Source: Chondromyces crocatus (GTDB lineage Bacteria; Myxococcota_A; Polyangia; Polyangiales; Polyangiaceae). Taken from it: DNA of 64,000 nt. Shown here piece after piece: positions 35,358 to 43,612 of this stretch. Position 1 is the first letter of the stretch. Each line of letters begins with the position of its first letter. The notes below the pieces were generated by a model that saw only the letters and a program-made list of their open reading frames with translations, had not been told where the DNA came from and did not search any database. The position numbers and the translations under genes are program-made. The DNA is taken from the NCBI RefSeq assembly GCF_001189295.1, contig NZ_CP012159.1, positions 11,241,856-11,305,855 on the forward strand, in the 5' to 3' direction.

Positions 35358-36980
35358 GTGAAGCATGAAGTGAAGAGGCCTCTGCGGGCGGGAGAGGATG
35401 ATGCCACCCTGTGTCGCGGGGCCGCGATGGAACCGGCCGCCTCGTCGCGCGTGGAGCTGCGCGTGGTGGGCGCTGGCATGGTCGAGACGCACTACCTCGC
35501 CCCGGGTCGCGACCTGGTGATCGGGCGCGCGCGCACCGCCGATGTGCCGGTCGACGATCGCCTGGCGTCACGGCAACACGCCGTCCTGCGCACCGGGCCG
35601 CCCGTGACCATCGAGGACCTCGGGAGCGCCAACGGGACCCGGGTGGGCGATCGCTTGCTGCGGGCTGGTGAGCCGGTGAGCCTCACGCCCGGCGAGGTGG
35701 TGCAGATCGGGGGGCTGCTGCTGATCCTCCAGGGGGGCCTCCCGGAGCGGCCGTCGTCTCCAGGGAGAGCGGATGCCTCGGTCGGTCGTGCCGCCTCGTC
35801 GCGCCCTCCGCCTCCGCGCGATCCGCTGCCGACGCTGCTCGACGACGAGGCCCCGGCGACCCGGGTGGGCGCGCTGGTGGAGCCTCCCAGCCGCGCAGGC
35901 GGCGCAGGCGGCGCAGGCGGCGCAGGCTGCGCAGGCGGCACGGGCCCGGTGGTCCGCGCGCCCGCGATGATGGCGCTCTACGCGCTCGTGGATCGGGTGG
36001 CCGCGAGCCCGCTCAGCGTGCTGCTCCTCGGAGAGACGGGCGTCGGCAAGGAGGTCACCGCCGAGGCCATCCACAACCGCTCGCAGCGGGCGCAGCGGCC
36101 GTTCTTGCGGCTGAACTGCGCGGCGCTGTCGGAGAGCCTGCTGGAGAGCGAGCTGTTCGGGCACGAGAAGGGCGCATTCACCGGGGCGGCGCAGACCAAG
36201 CCGGGGCTCCTGGAGACGGCGGAAGGGGGCACGGTGTTCCTCGACGAGGTCGGGGAGCTGCCACTGTCGACGCAGGTGAAGCTGCTGCGCGTCCTGGAGG
36301 AGCGCCAGGTGCTGCGCGTCGGTGGGCTGAAGCCGCGGCCCATCGAGGTGCGCTTCGTCGCCGCGACCAACCGCGATCTCACGCTGGAGGTGGAGCGCGG
36401 GACGTTCCGGCGCGACCTGTACTTCCGGCTCAACGGGATCTCGCTGATGATCCCGCCGCTGCGGGAGCGGGTCGGAGAGATCCCGGAGCTTTCGCGGCTG
36501 TTCCTCTCGATGACGGCAGACCGGCTGGGTCGACCGGCGCCGCGCTTGCGCCACGACGCGCTCGCGCTGCTGGAGCGCCACACCTGGCCGGGCAACGTGC
36601 GGGAGCTGCGGAACGTGGTCGAGCGCGCGGCGGTGCTCTGCGCTGGCTCGGAGATCACGCCCGAGCACTTGCTGCTCGACGTCGCCTCGGCCTCGCCGCC
36701 ACCTCCCAGTGTCTCGCCGGGTCGGCCAGCCGCCACCGCCGCGCCTGCTGCCGGCGTCCCGGGGCGGCCCTCGTCGTCCCCCAGCACGGCTGACGATGCT
36801 CCGCCAGCAACGCTGCGCGGCTCGCTGGAGCCGCTGGAGCGCCAACGAATCCTCGACGTGCTGGAGCGGTGTGGCGGCAACCAGACCCAGGCCGCGAGGC
36901 AGCTGGGCATCTCGCGGGGCACGCTGCTTTCGCGGCTCGACGCCTACGGCGTGCCCCGGCCTCGCAAGCCCTCGTCGTGA
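35358..36980 (+). CDS. FHA-domain sigma54-dependent transcription activator
   Basis: This activator has about 540 residues. An FHA domain (about residues 54-96: [23 protein letters not shown], then [10 protein letters not shown]) replaces the usual response-regulator or GAF sensor, so activity should depend on binding phospho-threonine proteins, probably made by a Ser/Thr kinase. A Gly/Ala linker (AGGAGGAGGAGCAGGTG) follows. The AAA+ domain contains Walker [24 protein letters not shown] (the sigma54-contacting GAFTGA loop, near residue 273) and FLDEVGEL. A Fis-type helix-turn-helix ([20 protein letters not shown]) ends the protein. Starts at TTG 35355, GTG 35358 (GGAG five bases upstream) or ATG 35427 are possible. 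The likely downstream target is the adjacent Clp-like gene. Confidence 0.92.
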   Translation: MKHEVKRPLRAGEDDATLCRGAAMEPAASSRVELRVVGAGMVETHYLAPGRDLVIGRARTADVPVDDRLASRQHAVLRTGPPVTIEDLGSANGTRVGDRLLRAGEPVSLTPGEVVQIGGLLLILQGGLPERPSSPGRADASVGRAASSRPPPPRDPLPTLLDDEAPATRVGALVEPPSRAGGAGGAGGAGCAGGTGPVVRAPAMMALYALVDRVAASPLSVLLLGETGVGKEVTAEAIHNRSQRAQRPFLRLNCAALSESLLESELFGHEKGAFTGAAQTKPGLLETAEGGTVFLDEVGELPLSTQVKLLRVLEERQVLRVGGLKPRPIEVRFVAATNRDLTLEVERGTFRRDLYFRLNGISLMIPPLRERVGEIPELSRLFLSMTADRLGRPAPRLRHDALALLERHTWPGNVRELRNVVERAAVLCAGSEITPEHLLLDVASASPPPPSVSPGRPAATAAPAAGVPGRPSSSPSTADDAPPATLRGSLEPLERQRILDVLERCGGNQTQAARQLGISRGTLLSRLDAYGVPRPRKPSS

Positions 36981-37020
36981 GCGTTCACCTCGCGCGAGCA
37001 GGGGTCGCGCAGGGGGCCAC

Positions 37021-37083
37021 GCGCTCGATGCGCTCGATGCGCTCGATGCGCTCGATGCGCTCGATGCGCTCGATGCGCTCGAT
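37021..37083. repeat. 9-bp tandem repeat GCGCTCGAT, 7 perfect copies
   Basis: Seven perfect copies of GCGCTCGAT lie between the FHA activator stop (36980) and the Clp-like gene (37245). The unit is open in every frame (e.g. Met-Arg-Ser or Ala-Leu-Asp repeats), but no gene is supported. It may be a slippage-prone leader for the downstream gene. Confidence 0.9.
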
Positions 37084-37244
37084 GCCGTGAGCCGAGGTTC
37101 GGTCGGCCACGCGCTGCGCGCTGCGGTTTCGCGGCCCCGAGGAAAGATCCTGTCGCCTCACGAGGCAGAGGGCATTTCCGTCGCCCCAGAACTTGGCCGG
37201 CCTTCGGGGTTCGTGCGAGGCGAGATGGGAGAGGACCTGTCAGG

Positions 37245-40112
37245 ATGAACAGCCCCCGCTCCCACTCCGAGCTCGTCACGCTCCGGAAACTCGCTCAGGA
37301 CCTCGCGACCCGCAGGAAAGAGCGACTTTCGAGCGTCCACTTGCTCGCCGCCATCGCCGCCCGCGGGGGGCCTGGAGGCGAGCTCTTGCATGACCGGCGT
37401 CTCGACGAGGAGGCGATCCTCAAGGCATGCCGCTCCGTGGACGACGAGGGCGCAGACCCCATCGGTCGGGCCATGAGTTCCGCACGCGACGTGGCCAAGC
37501 GGGCCGCGGCGAAGGAGCCGACGGCGCTGCACCTGCTGCTCGCGCTGCTGTCGGACCGAGGCGCAGGCGCGCACCGGGCCCTCTTGCAGTCGGGCATCGA
37601 TCTGGCGCGTCTGCGGACGGCCGCGCTCCAGATCGCGCACGGGGTGGTGGCGCCTCGGCGAACGTCGACCCGCGCGCTCCCGGAGGGGGACACCGAGGCG
37701 TTGCGTCCCTCGTGGCGCACGGAGAGCCCATCGCTGGGAGGACCTGGCGCGACGGGGATGTCGGGGAATCCGAGCGTGACCGGGCTGTCCAGCGGGCCAG
37801 GCATGGCCAGCGGGCCAGGGGTCGCCGGGGTGTCCGGCGTGACGGGGGTGACGCGGGATGGGCTGGGGCGCGGGCACGCCTCGGTGCGTCGAGGGACGGG
37901 CCCGGGCGCGCGGCCTCCGAACACCGTGGGTCCTGCGAACCGGCCTCCGAACACCGTGGGCCCTGCAAACCGGCCGGGTGGTGGCCTGAGCACGCGGCCT
38001 CCGGGCGCTGTGGGTCCCGCGGATCGGCCCGTCGCCGTGCCCCTCTTCCCACCGCCAGGCTGGCGGAGCGACGCGGGAGGGCAAGGGCGCGGCTCGACGC
38101 CCCCTGCGCCTCCAGCCACGACCATCGCGTCTCCGTTCGGTGTGCCGGCGGCTCCCGCGATTCCCGCGGCGCCAGCAGCGTTCGCGGGTGACGAGGTCCG
38201 TCCTGCGGTGGCAGCTCCGGGTCAGGGCGCCACGCAGCCTGCGACGGGGCGCCCGGCGCTCTTGCCGCCTGCGATGGCGGCGCGGTTCGCGCTGGATCGC
38301 GCGAGCTTTCCCGTCCTGTCCGCGCTCGGCCGCAACCTGACGCTCGCCGCAGCGATGGGCGAGCTGGATCCGGTGGTGGGGCGCGAGCACGAGATCGAGC
38401 AGGTGCTCGACGTCATCGCCAAGCGGCACGCGAACAACCCGTGCCTGGTGGGGCCGGCGGGCGTGGGCAAGACGTCGGTGGCGCGCGGGGTGGCGCAGCG
38501 TCTCCTGGAGGTGGCCGAGCCCGGCGCGCCTCCGCAGGTGCTGGTGGAGATCGTCACGTCGGAGCTGCTGGCCGGCACGGGCGCGCGGGGAGCGCTGGCC
38601 GAGCGGATGGCGTCGCTGCGGTCGGAGCTGCGCGAGACGCCAGGGAGCGTGATCCTGTTCATCGACGAGATCCACGAGCTGATCGGCGGCGGTGGCATCG
38701 ACGAGGCGATGGCGGAGCTGAAGCTCGCACTGTCGCGCGGGGAGATCTGCCTGCTCGGGGCGACGTCGCCCGAGGAGTACCGCAAGACCATCGAGACGGA
38801 CCCGGCGCTCGCTCGGCGCTTCAGCGTGGTCGAGGTCGAGGAGCCCTCGGAAGAAGACGCCTTCCTGTTGCTGCGCAACGTGGCCGATGGGCTCGGGACG
38901 CACCACAAGCTCGACTTCACCGACGAGGCGATCGCCACCGCCGTGTCGTGGTCGGTGCGTTACCTGCCTGGCCGCGCGTTGCCGGACAAGGCGCTGTCGA
39001 TCCTGGACCTCGCGGGCGCGCGCACGCGGCGTCGGGCGACGCCGGTGCCGGGCAAGAGTGTCGAGGTGGGGCCGCCGGAGGTCGCCGAGGTGGTGGCGGC
39101 GATCGCGGACATGCCCGTGGAGCGGCTGCTGGAGACCGATCGCGAGCGCATGCTGGGGCTGGAGCAGCTCCTCGCCGATCGGGTGGTGGGACACGACGAG
39201 GCGCTCGGTCGCATCGCGCGGGTGCTGCGCCGCAACGCCGCAGGGATCCGGGGGCGCCGGCCGATCGGCTCGTTCCTGCTGCTCGGGCCGACGGGCGTGG
39301 GCAAGACGGAGACGGCGAAGGCGATCGCCGAGGCGCTGTTCCACTCGCCGGACGCGATGACGCGGCTCGATCTGTCGGAGTACGCCGAGGCGCACGCGGT
39401 GGCGCGGCTCGTGGGCGCGCCGCCGGGCTACATCGGGCACGAGGCGGGCGGTCAGCTCACCGAGGCGGTGCGGCGGCGGCCGTACCAGGTGGTCCTGCTC
39501 GACGAGATCGAGAAGGCGCACCGGGACGTGCTGGAGGCCTTCCTGCAGGTGCTCGACGAGGGTCGGATGACCGACGGTCGCGGGCGCCGGGTGGACTTCA
39601 CGAACACGGTCATCGTGCTGACCTCGAACCTGGGCGCGGCCGAGGCCAGCGCGCTCCGGTCGGAGCGGACGGTGGGCTTCGGGCGCAAGGAGGGAGGGCC
39701 TCCGCCCGAGCGCCTCGGCGAGGCCATGCTCGGCGCCGCCAAGGCGGCATTGCCCCCCGAGCTGTACAACCGGATCGACGAGGTGCTCTGCTTCGGTTCG
39801 CTGTCGCGGGACGAGGTCGCGGAGATCGCGAAGCGCCTGCTGGCAGGGCTGGAGGAGCAGCTCGAAGAGCGCGGGGTGCGCCTCGCGGTCGAGCCGGCGG
39901 CCATCGAGGCGTTGCTCGAAGCCGGTGGCTTCGACGCGGCGTACGGCGCGCGTCCGATGCGTCGCACGATCGCTCGCCTCATCGAGGCGCCCCTCGCCGA
40001 TCTCATCCTGCGCGGAGAGCTGGAGGAGGAGTCGACGGCGCTGGTGGATGTGGACGAAGAGGGTCAGGTGGTGGTGGACGCGCTGTCACGCGCCACGGCC
40101 GAAGCAGGCTGA
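37245..40112 (+). CDS. Two-ATPase Clp/Hsp100-family protein with long Pro/Gly linker
   Basis: This 955-residue protein has a ClpA/C-type N-domain (residues 1-145, two repeats of the SSVHLLAAIAA/ALHLLLALLSD type). An unusual 190-residue Pro/Gly/Thr-rich linker follows (about 150-345, with NTVGPANRPP repeats), then two AAA+ domains. Walker A motifs are GPAGVGKT (about residue 403) and GPTGVGKT (about 681). Walker B is seen as LFIDEIHEL; pore-loop-like YIGHEAGG is near residue 728. There is no ClpB-type middle coiled coil, so it is ClpA/ClpC/ClpV-like, probably unfolding proteins or remodelling assemblies. The FHA sigma54 activator is directly upstream. No secretion or clpP gene is near. ATG with GAGAGGA upstream. 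Confidence 0.9.
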   Translation: MNSPRSHSELVTLRKLAQDLATRRKERLSSVHLLAAIAARGGPGGELLHDRRLDEEAILKACRSVDDEGADPIGRAMSSARDVAKRAAAKEPTALHLLLALLSDRGAGAHRALLQSGIDLARLRTAALQIAHGVVAPRRTSTRALPEGDTEALRPSWRTESPSLGGPGATGMSGNPSVTGLSSGPGMASGPGVAGVSGVTGVTRDGLGRGHASVRRGTGPGARPPNTVGPANRPPNTVGPANRPGGGLSTRPPGAVGPADRPVAVPLFPPPGWRSDAGGQGRGSTPPAPPATTIASPFGVPAAPAIPAAPAAFAGDEVRPAVAAPGQGATQPATGRPALLPPAMAARFALDRASFPVLSALGRNLTLAAAMGELDPVVGREHEIEQVLDVIAKRHANNPCLVGPAGVGKTSVARGVAQRLLEVAEPGAPPQVLVEIVTSELLAGTGARGALAERMASLRSELRETPGSVILFIDEIHELIGGGGIDEAMAELKLALSRGEICLLGATSPEEYRKTIETDPALARRFSVVEVEEPSEEDAFLLLRNVADGLGTHHKLDFTDEAIATAVSWSVRYLPGRALPDKALSILDLAGARTRRRATPVPGKSVEVGPPEVAEVVAAIADMPVERLLETDRERMLGLEQLLADRVVGHDEALGRIARVLRRNAAGIRGRRPIGSFLLLGPTGVGKTETAKAIAEALFHSPDAMTRLDLSEYAEAHAVARLVGAPPGYIGHEAGGQLTEAVRRRPYQVVLLDEIEKAHRDVLEAFLQVLDEGRMTDGRGRRVDFTNTVIVLTSNLGAAEASALRSERTVGFGRKEGGPPPERLGEAMLGAAKAALPPELYNRIDEVLCFGSLSRDEVAEIAKRLLAGLEEQLEERGVRLAVEPAAIEALLEAGGFDAAYGARPMRRTIARLIEAPLADLILRGELEEESTALVDVDEEGQVVVDALSRATAEAG

Positions 40113-40140
40113 TCGCGAGGGCCGCCACCCGCCGGGGGCT

Positions 40141-40413
40141 TCAGGTCGAGGCACCGCCCTCGCCGCCCTCGCCGCCCGCGCCACCGGCGCCGCCCTCTCC
40201 GGCGCCGCCTTCGCCACCGGAGCCGCCTTCTCCAGCGCCGCCTTCACCGCCAGCGCCGCCCTCTCCAGCGCCACCTTCACCGCCAGCGCCTTCGCCGCCA
40301 GCGCCACCCCCACCGAGCGTCGGGTTGCGCACTTCACCCGGGCTCACGATCAAACTGCAGGCAGCCGGAAGCGACAGGAGCAGCGACATCACGACGATGG
40401 CAGAGCGGTTCAC
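40141..40413 (-). CDS. Small Gly/Glu-repeat lipoprotein
   Basis: A GTG start with GGAGG seven bases upstream on the minus strand gives 90 residues. The lipoprotein signal is VNRSAIVVMSLLLSLPAAC (lipobox LPAAC). The C-terminal 50 residues are a run of GGAGGEGGAGEGG repeats and end in AST. Such Gly-rich tails are common in myxobacterial lipoproteins and may act as flexible spacers. It is convergent with the Clp-like gene, 28 bases away, and divergent from the M15-like gene. Confidence 0.7.
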   Translation of the reverse strand: MNRSAIVVMSLLLSLPAACSLIVSPGEVRNPTLGGGGAGGEGAGGEGGAGEGGAGGEGGAGEGGSGGEGGAGEGGAGGAGGEGGEGGAST

Positions 40414-40574
40414 GAGATACCTCCAGGGGTCCGATGGCGGCCCTCCTTGTCGAGCCAAGCAGGGTCGCGTGTCCAGCAATTACGAATTGCGCGCGTCGGG
40501 GTGAGGTGCGCGGCACGATTGCGCACCTGGCTTTTTCTGGCCTTCCCTCCGAGCGCGGGTAGAGTGGCCCGGCC

Positions 40575-42482
40575 GTGCAGTTCTTCCGACTTCGCCCCTC
40601 CGCGGCCGCCCTGACCGCGACGCTGGCGCTGGCCACGTCGATGCTGCGCCCGACGCCGGCGTCGGCGGCCTCGCCTTTCCTGGTCGTCCCCGATCCCGCG
40701 GTGGTCGAGGCCTCTCCAGCCTACCGCTATGCCAACATGAGCAATGAGGAGGCATTCGCCGAGCTCGATCGACGGCAGATTGGTTATCAGCTGGTCGAGC
40801 ATGCGCCGGGCGTGCGGGCGCCCATCCGGCTCACCGACAGGCTCCACGGCGTCTACATTCATTCATCGCTCCCTGCCGAGCAGCGCGCCACGACGATGTT
40901 CGAGATCCTCGATGCGCGCCTCGCGCTGGCCCTCGACGATTTTGCCGAGGTGCTCGAGCGCCACGATATCGACGAGGTCGTGCATTACACGATGTACCGG
41001 CCCAATGTGGCGCCGCCAGGACAGGCATCGCACGCTTCGGTGAAGGCGTCGTCGCCCGCACCGCTCGCCACCCAGGCGGCTCCGTCCGGTGCGGGGAGCA
41101 CGGCGGGCGCGTCGACGCCGAACCAGGGCAACGTGGTGGTGGCAGGTGCTGCGAAGGCGGGCGCCCCTTCGGCTCCGAAGAGTGGCGCATCTGCACCTTT
41201 GAAGGCCAACCCGGCCGCGAAAGGCCCCGCTGGATCCGCGCCGTCGGGTTCGGTGCTTCCGACGAAGCCTCGGGGCAGTCGCAAGGCAGCGCCCGGCGCC
41301 GTGAAGCGCCCGGCGACGCCAGGGAAGAAGTCGGAAGTCCCCTCGAACACGTCGCCGTCCGGAGGAGCGACGTCCTCTCGCAGCCCGAGCGCGGCCGAAC
41401 ACGAGCACCACGTCTGCGGGCCGCTCGCGGAGGAGGGCGTGCTCGATGCGCCTTCGGGCTCCGCTCGCGCCGCGAAAAGCGCCTCCAAGCCCTCGAAGAA
41501 GGCGAAGGTCGGAAGCACGCAGCGTTCACGCAGCGCGCAGAGCGCGAAAGCTCCCGCGTCCGCAGCGCCGACCGAGGCGACCCGCGAGCCGGAGACGAAG
41601 GAGGCACCTTCCAGCGAGAAAGCGGCTCCCAGGAAGGCCGAGACGCCGACGCTCGCCAGCGAGAAGGAGCCTGCCAAGAAGGCTGAAGCGCCGAAAGCGC
41701 CCGGCGAGAAGGAGCACGCCAAGAAGGCAGAGGCCTCGACCCCTTCGAGCGAGAAGGAGCACGCCAAGAAGGCTGAAGCGCCGAAGGCTCCCAGCGAGAA
41801 GGAGCACGCCAAGAAGGCTGAAGCCTCGGCACCTTCCAGCGAGAAGCTGGCTGCCAAGAAGGCTGAGGCCACGACCCCTTCGAGCGAGAAGCAGGTCGCC
41901 AAGAAGGCCGAAACCTCGACCCCTTCGAGCGAGAAGCAGGCCGCCAAGAAGGCCGAAGCGGCGTCGCCTTCGCCCTCTCCGGAAGCCGAGAAGGGAAGCG
42001 CGACACCGAAGGCACCTGCGGCGCAATCCACCGCGTCCGCCGCGCCGAAGGCCGACGACCCGACGCCTGCTCCCCAGGACGCGCCCGTCACGAATGAGGC
42101 CGCTGCGCCGGAGAAAGCCACGATGGTGGCGAACAAGGTGCCAGCCCAGCCGGCCCCCGCGGCGCGGCCTCGACCGAAGTGGGCACCGCCTGGGACGCGG
42201 CATCCCGCCGGGCTGGCCATCGACGTCGGCGCGTTGAGGAAGCGCGACGGCACCTGGCTGCGCGTGGCGAATCACTTCCACGGCCGGCGTGGCGAGCGCA
42301 CCTGCGGCGCAACGGCGCGCGTCCCCGAGCGCTCCGAGGCGCAGGAGCTGCGCGCGATCGCATGCGAGGCCATGGACCTCGGCATCTTCACCTACACGCT
42401 CACGCCCAATTACGACGTCGCGCATGAGGACCATTTCCACATGGAAATCAAACCCGGCGTCCGCTGGTTCCTGGTGCACTGA
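40575..42482 (+). CDS. Secreted M15/extensin-like protein with repeat linker
   Basis: A signal peptide (SAAALTATLALATSMLRPTPASA) leads into a 120-residue helical/strand segment ending EVVHYTMYRP. About 350 residues of Ala/Lys/Pro low complexity follow, with 15-residue repeats of the SEKEHAKKAEAPKAP type. The domain then resumes: RHPAGLAIDVG (zinc ligands His and Asp seven apart) and HEDHFHMEIKPG (terminal His ligands), as in M15 or extensin-like metallopeptidase folds. The pre-insert segment looks like the first strands of the same fold, so the linker interrupts it. Likely a periplasmic or extracellular peptidoglycan-active protein. Start GTG, weak ribosome site. Confidence 0.78.
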   Translation: MQFFRLRPSAAALTATLALATSMLRPTPASAASPFLVVPDPAVVEASPAYRYANMSNEEAFAELDRRQIGYQLVEHAPGVRAPIRLTDRLHGVYIHSSLPAEQRATTMFEILDARLALALDDFAEVLERHDIDEVVHYTMYRPNVAPPGQASHASVKASSPAPLATQAAPSGAGSTAGASTPNQGNVVVAGAAKAGAPSAPKSGASAPLKANPAAKGPAGSAPSGSVLPTKPRGSRKAAPGAVKRPATPGKKSEVPSNTSPSGGATSSRSPSAAEHEHHVCGPLAEEGVLDAPSGSARAAKSASKPSKKAKVGSTQRSRSAQSAKAPASAAPTEATREPETKEAPSSEKAAPRKAETPTLASEKEPAKKAEAPKAPGEKEHAKKAEASTPSSEKEHAKKAEAPKAPSEKEHAKKAEASAPSSEKLAAKKAEATTPSSEKQVAKKAETSTPSSEKQAAKKAEAASPSPSPEAEKGSATPKAPAAQSTASAAPKADDPTPAPQDAPVTNEAAAPEKATMVANKVPAQPAPAARPRPKWAPPGTRHPAGLAIDVGALRKRDGTWLRVANHFHGRRGERTCGATARVPERSEAQELRAIACEAMDLGIFTYTLTPNYDVAHEDHFHMEIKPGVRWFLVH

Positions 42483-42488
42483 TTCCCG

Positions 42489-42512
42489 CGGCAGGGGCAC
42501 GCGCCCCCGCCG
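42489..42512 (+). terminator. 24-bp hairpin behind a stop codon (copy 2 of 2)
   Basis: The sequence CGGCAGGGGC, loop ACGC, GCCCCCGCCG starts 6 bases after the stop codon of the M15-like gene. It is identical over all 24 bases to the minus-strand element at 23535-23558. The post-stop context TGATTC is shared as well. Confidence 0.5.
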
Positions 42513-42658
42513 CTGACAGCCTGCACAGGCGGGAATGCCACCGGCGCCAGCGCAGCGAACAAAGAGCGAACACCACCGCAACTGACGACAGACCCTCGCC
42601 GATTCCATGGACAGAAGCGCGCCGAACGGCCGGCGCTTCGTCAGGAAGGAATGGAATC

Positions 42659-43612
42659 ATGGCGCAGAAGAAGGAAGGGCGACCCCTCCAGGGCACGCGC
42701 TACGTGCTGGTGCGGAAGATCGGCGAAGGCACCACGTCAGAGGTCCACGAGGCCATCGGTCCCGACGGTGAGATGTGCGCGCTGAAGATTCTCCGGCGCC
42801 TCCACGCCGACTCGCCCCAGGCGACCGCCCGTCATCTCCAGGAGACCCACGCGCTGGCCGCGCTGGCGCATCCTCACGTGGTCCCGATCGACGATGCAGG
42901 CGTGACGGCGGATGGGCGCCCCTTCCTGGCCATGCCGCTGCTCGCGGGAGAGACGCTGCGCGCGCGCCTCGACGGCCGCGGCCCCCTCCCGCCGAGCACC
43001 GCCGTGCGCGTCGTCCGCGAGCTCCTGTCGGCGCTGGGCGCCGTGCATCGGCTGGGCATCGTCCACCGCGACGTCAAACCAGCGAACGTGTTCCTCGCCA
43101 GAAACGGTGGTCGCCGCGTCACGCCGGGTCGACCTCGCCGCGAGCGCTGGGCTTCGGTCGGCAGCGCAGACGTGGGGAGCGCCATCCTGCTCGACTTTGG
43201 CATCGCCAAGCTGCGCTGGGGGGCGGTGGCGGCGACGACCGGCGCGCACGTCCTCGGCACGCCGCGCTACCTGGCCCCCGAGCAGATCCTCGGCGGCGCC
43301 GTGGACGCGAGGACGGACATCTACGCGGTGGGGACGCTGCTCTTCGAGGCCATCGCGGGACGCGGGCCCTTCACGGAGCCCGACACCATCGCGCTGATGC
43401 GGGCCCACCTCCGGCAGGCGCCGGCGTCGCTCCGCGCGGTCGCCGGGGTGCCAGCGGCGCTCGATCAGGTCGTCGCCCGGGCGCTCGCCAAGGCGCCCGC
43501 GCGGCGATGGGAGAGCGCGGACGCCATGATCGCTGCGCTCGATGTGGCACGTGAGGGGCTGGCCATCACCCGACGACCGACGTCCCTCGTGACCCTGGGA
43601 GGGGCGCCGTGA
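42659..43612 (+). CDS. Ser/Thr protein kinase (kinase domain only)
   Basis: This 317-residue Hanks-type kinase has the Gly loop IGEGTTSEVHEA, catalytic Lys in CALKIL, the loop HRDVKPANVF (about residue 136), DFGIAKL and the APEQILGG segment. It has no transmembrane segment or sensor domain, so it is cytosolic and probably regulated by a partner. AGGAAGGA lies eight bases before the ATG. A GTGA overlap couples it to the second kinase gene. About 20 extra residues lie between HRDVKPAN and DFG (RRVTPGRPRRERWASVG). Confidence 0.93.
   Translation: MAQKKEGRPLQGTRYVLVRKIGEGTTSEVHEAIGPDGEMCALKILRRLHADSPQATARHLQETHALAALAHPHVVPIDDAGVTADGRPFLAMPLLAGETLRARLDGRGPLPPSTAVRVVRELLSALGAVHRLGIVHRDVKPANVFLARNGGRRVTPGRPRRERWASVGSADVGSAILLDFGIAKLRWGAVAATTGAHVLGTPRYLAPEQILGGAVDARTDIYAVGTLLFEAIAGRGPFTEPDTIALMRAHLRQAPASLRAVAGVPAALDQVVARALAKAPARRWESADAMIAALDVAREGLAITRRPTSLVTLGGAP

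Noticed and set aside
37021-37083. Coding repeat (Met-Arg-Ser or Ala-Leu-Asp)
   Set aside because: Frames across it are short and have no start with a ribosome site; it sits between two well-defined genes.
37245-40112. Type VI secretion ClpV
   Set aside because: The Clp-like protein has two AAA+ domains, but no other type VI genes are present and the N-domain looks ClpA/C-like.
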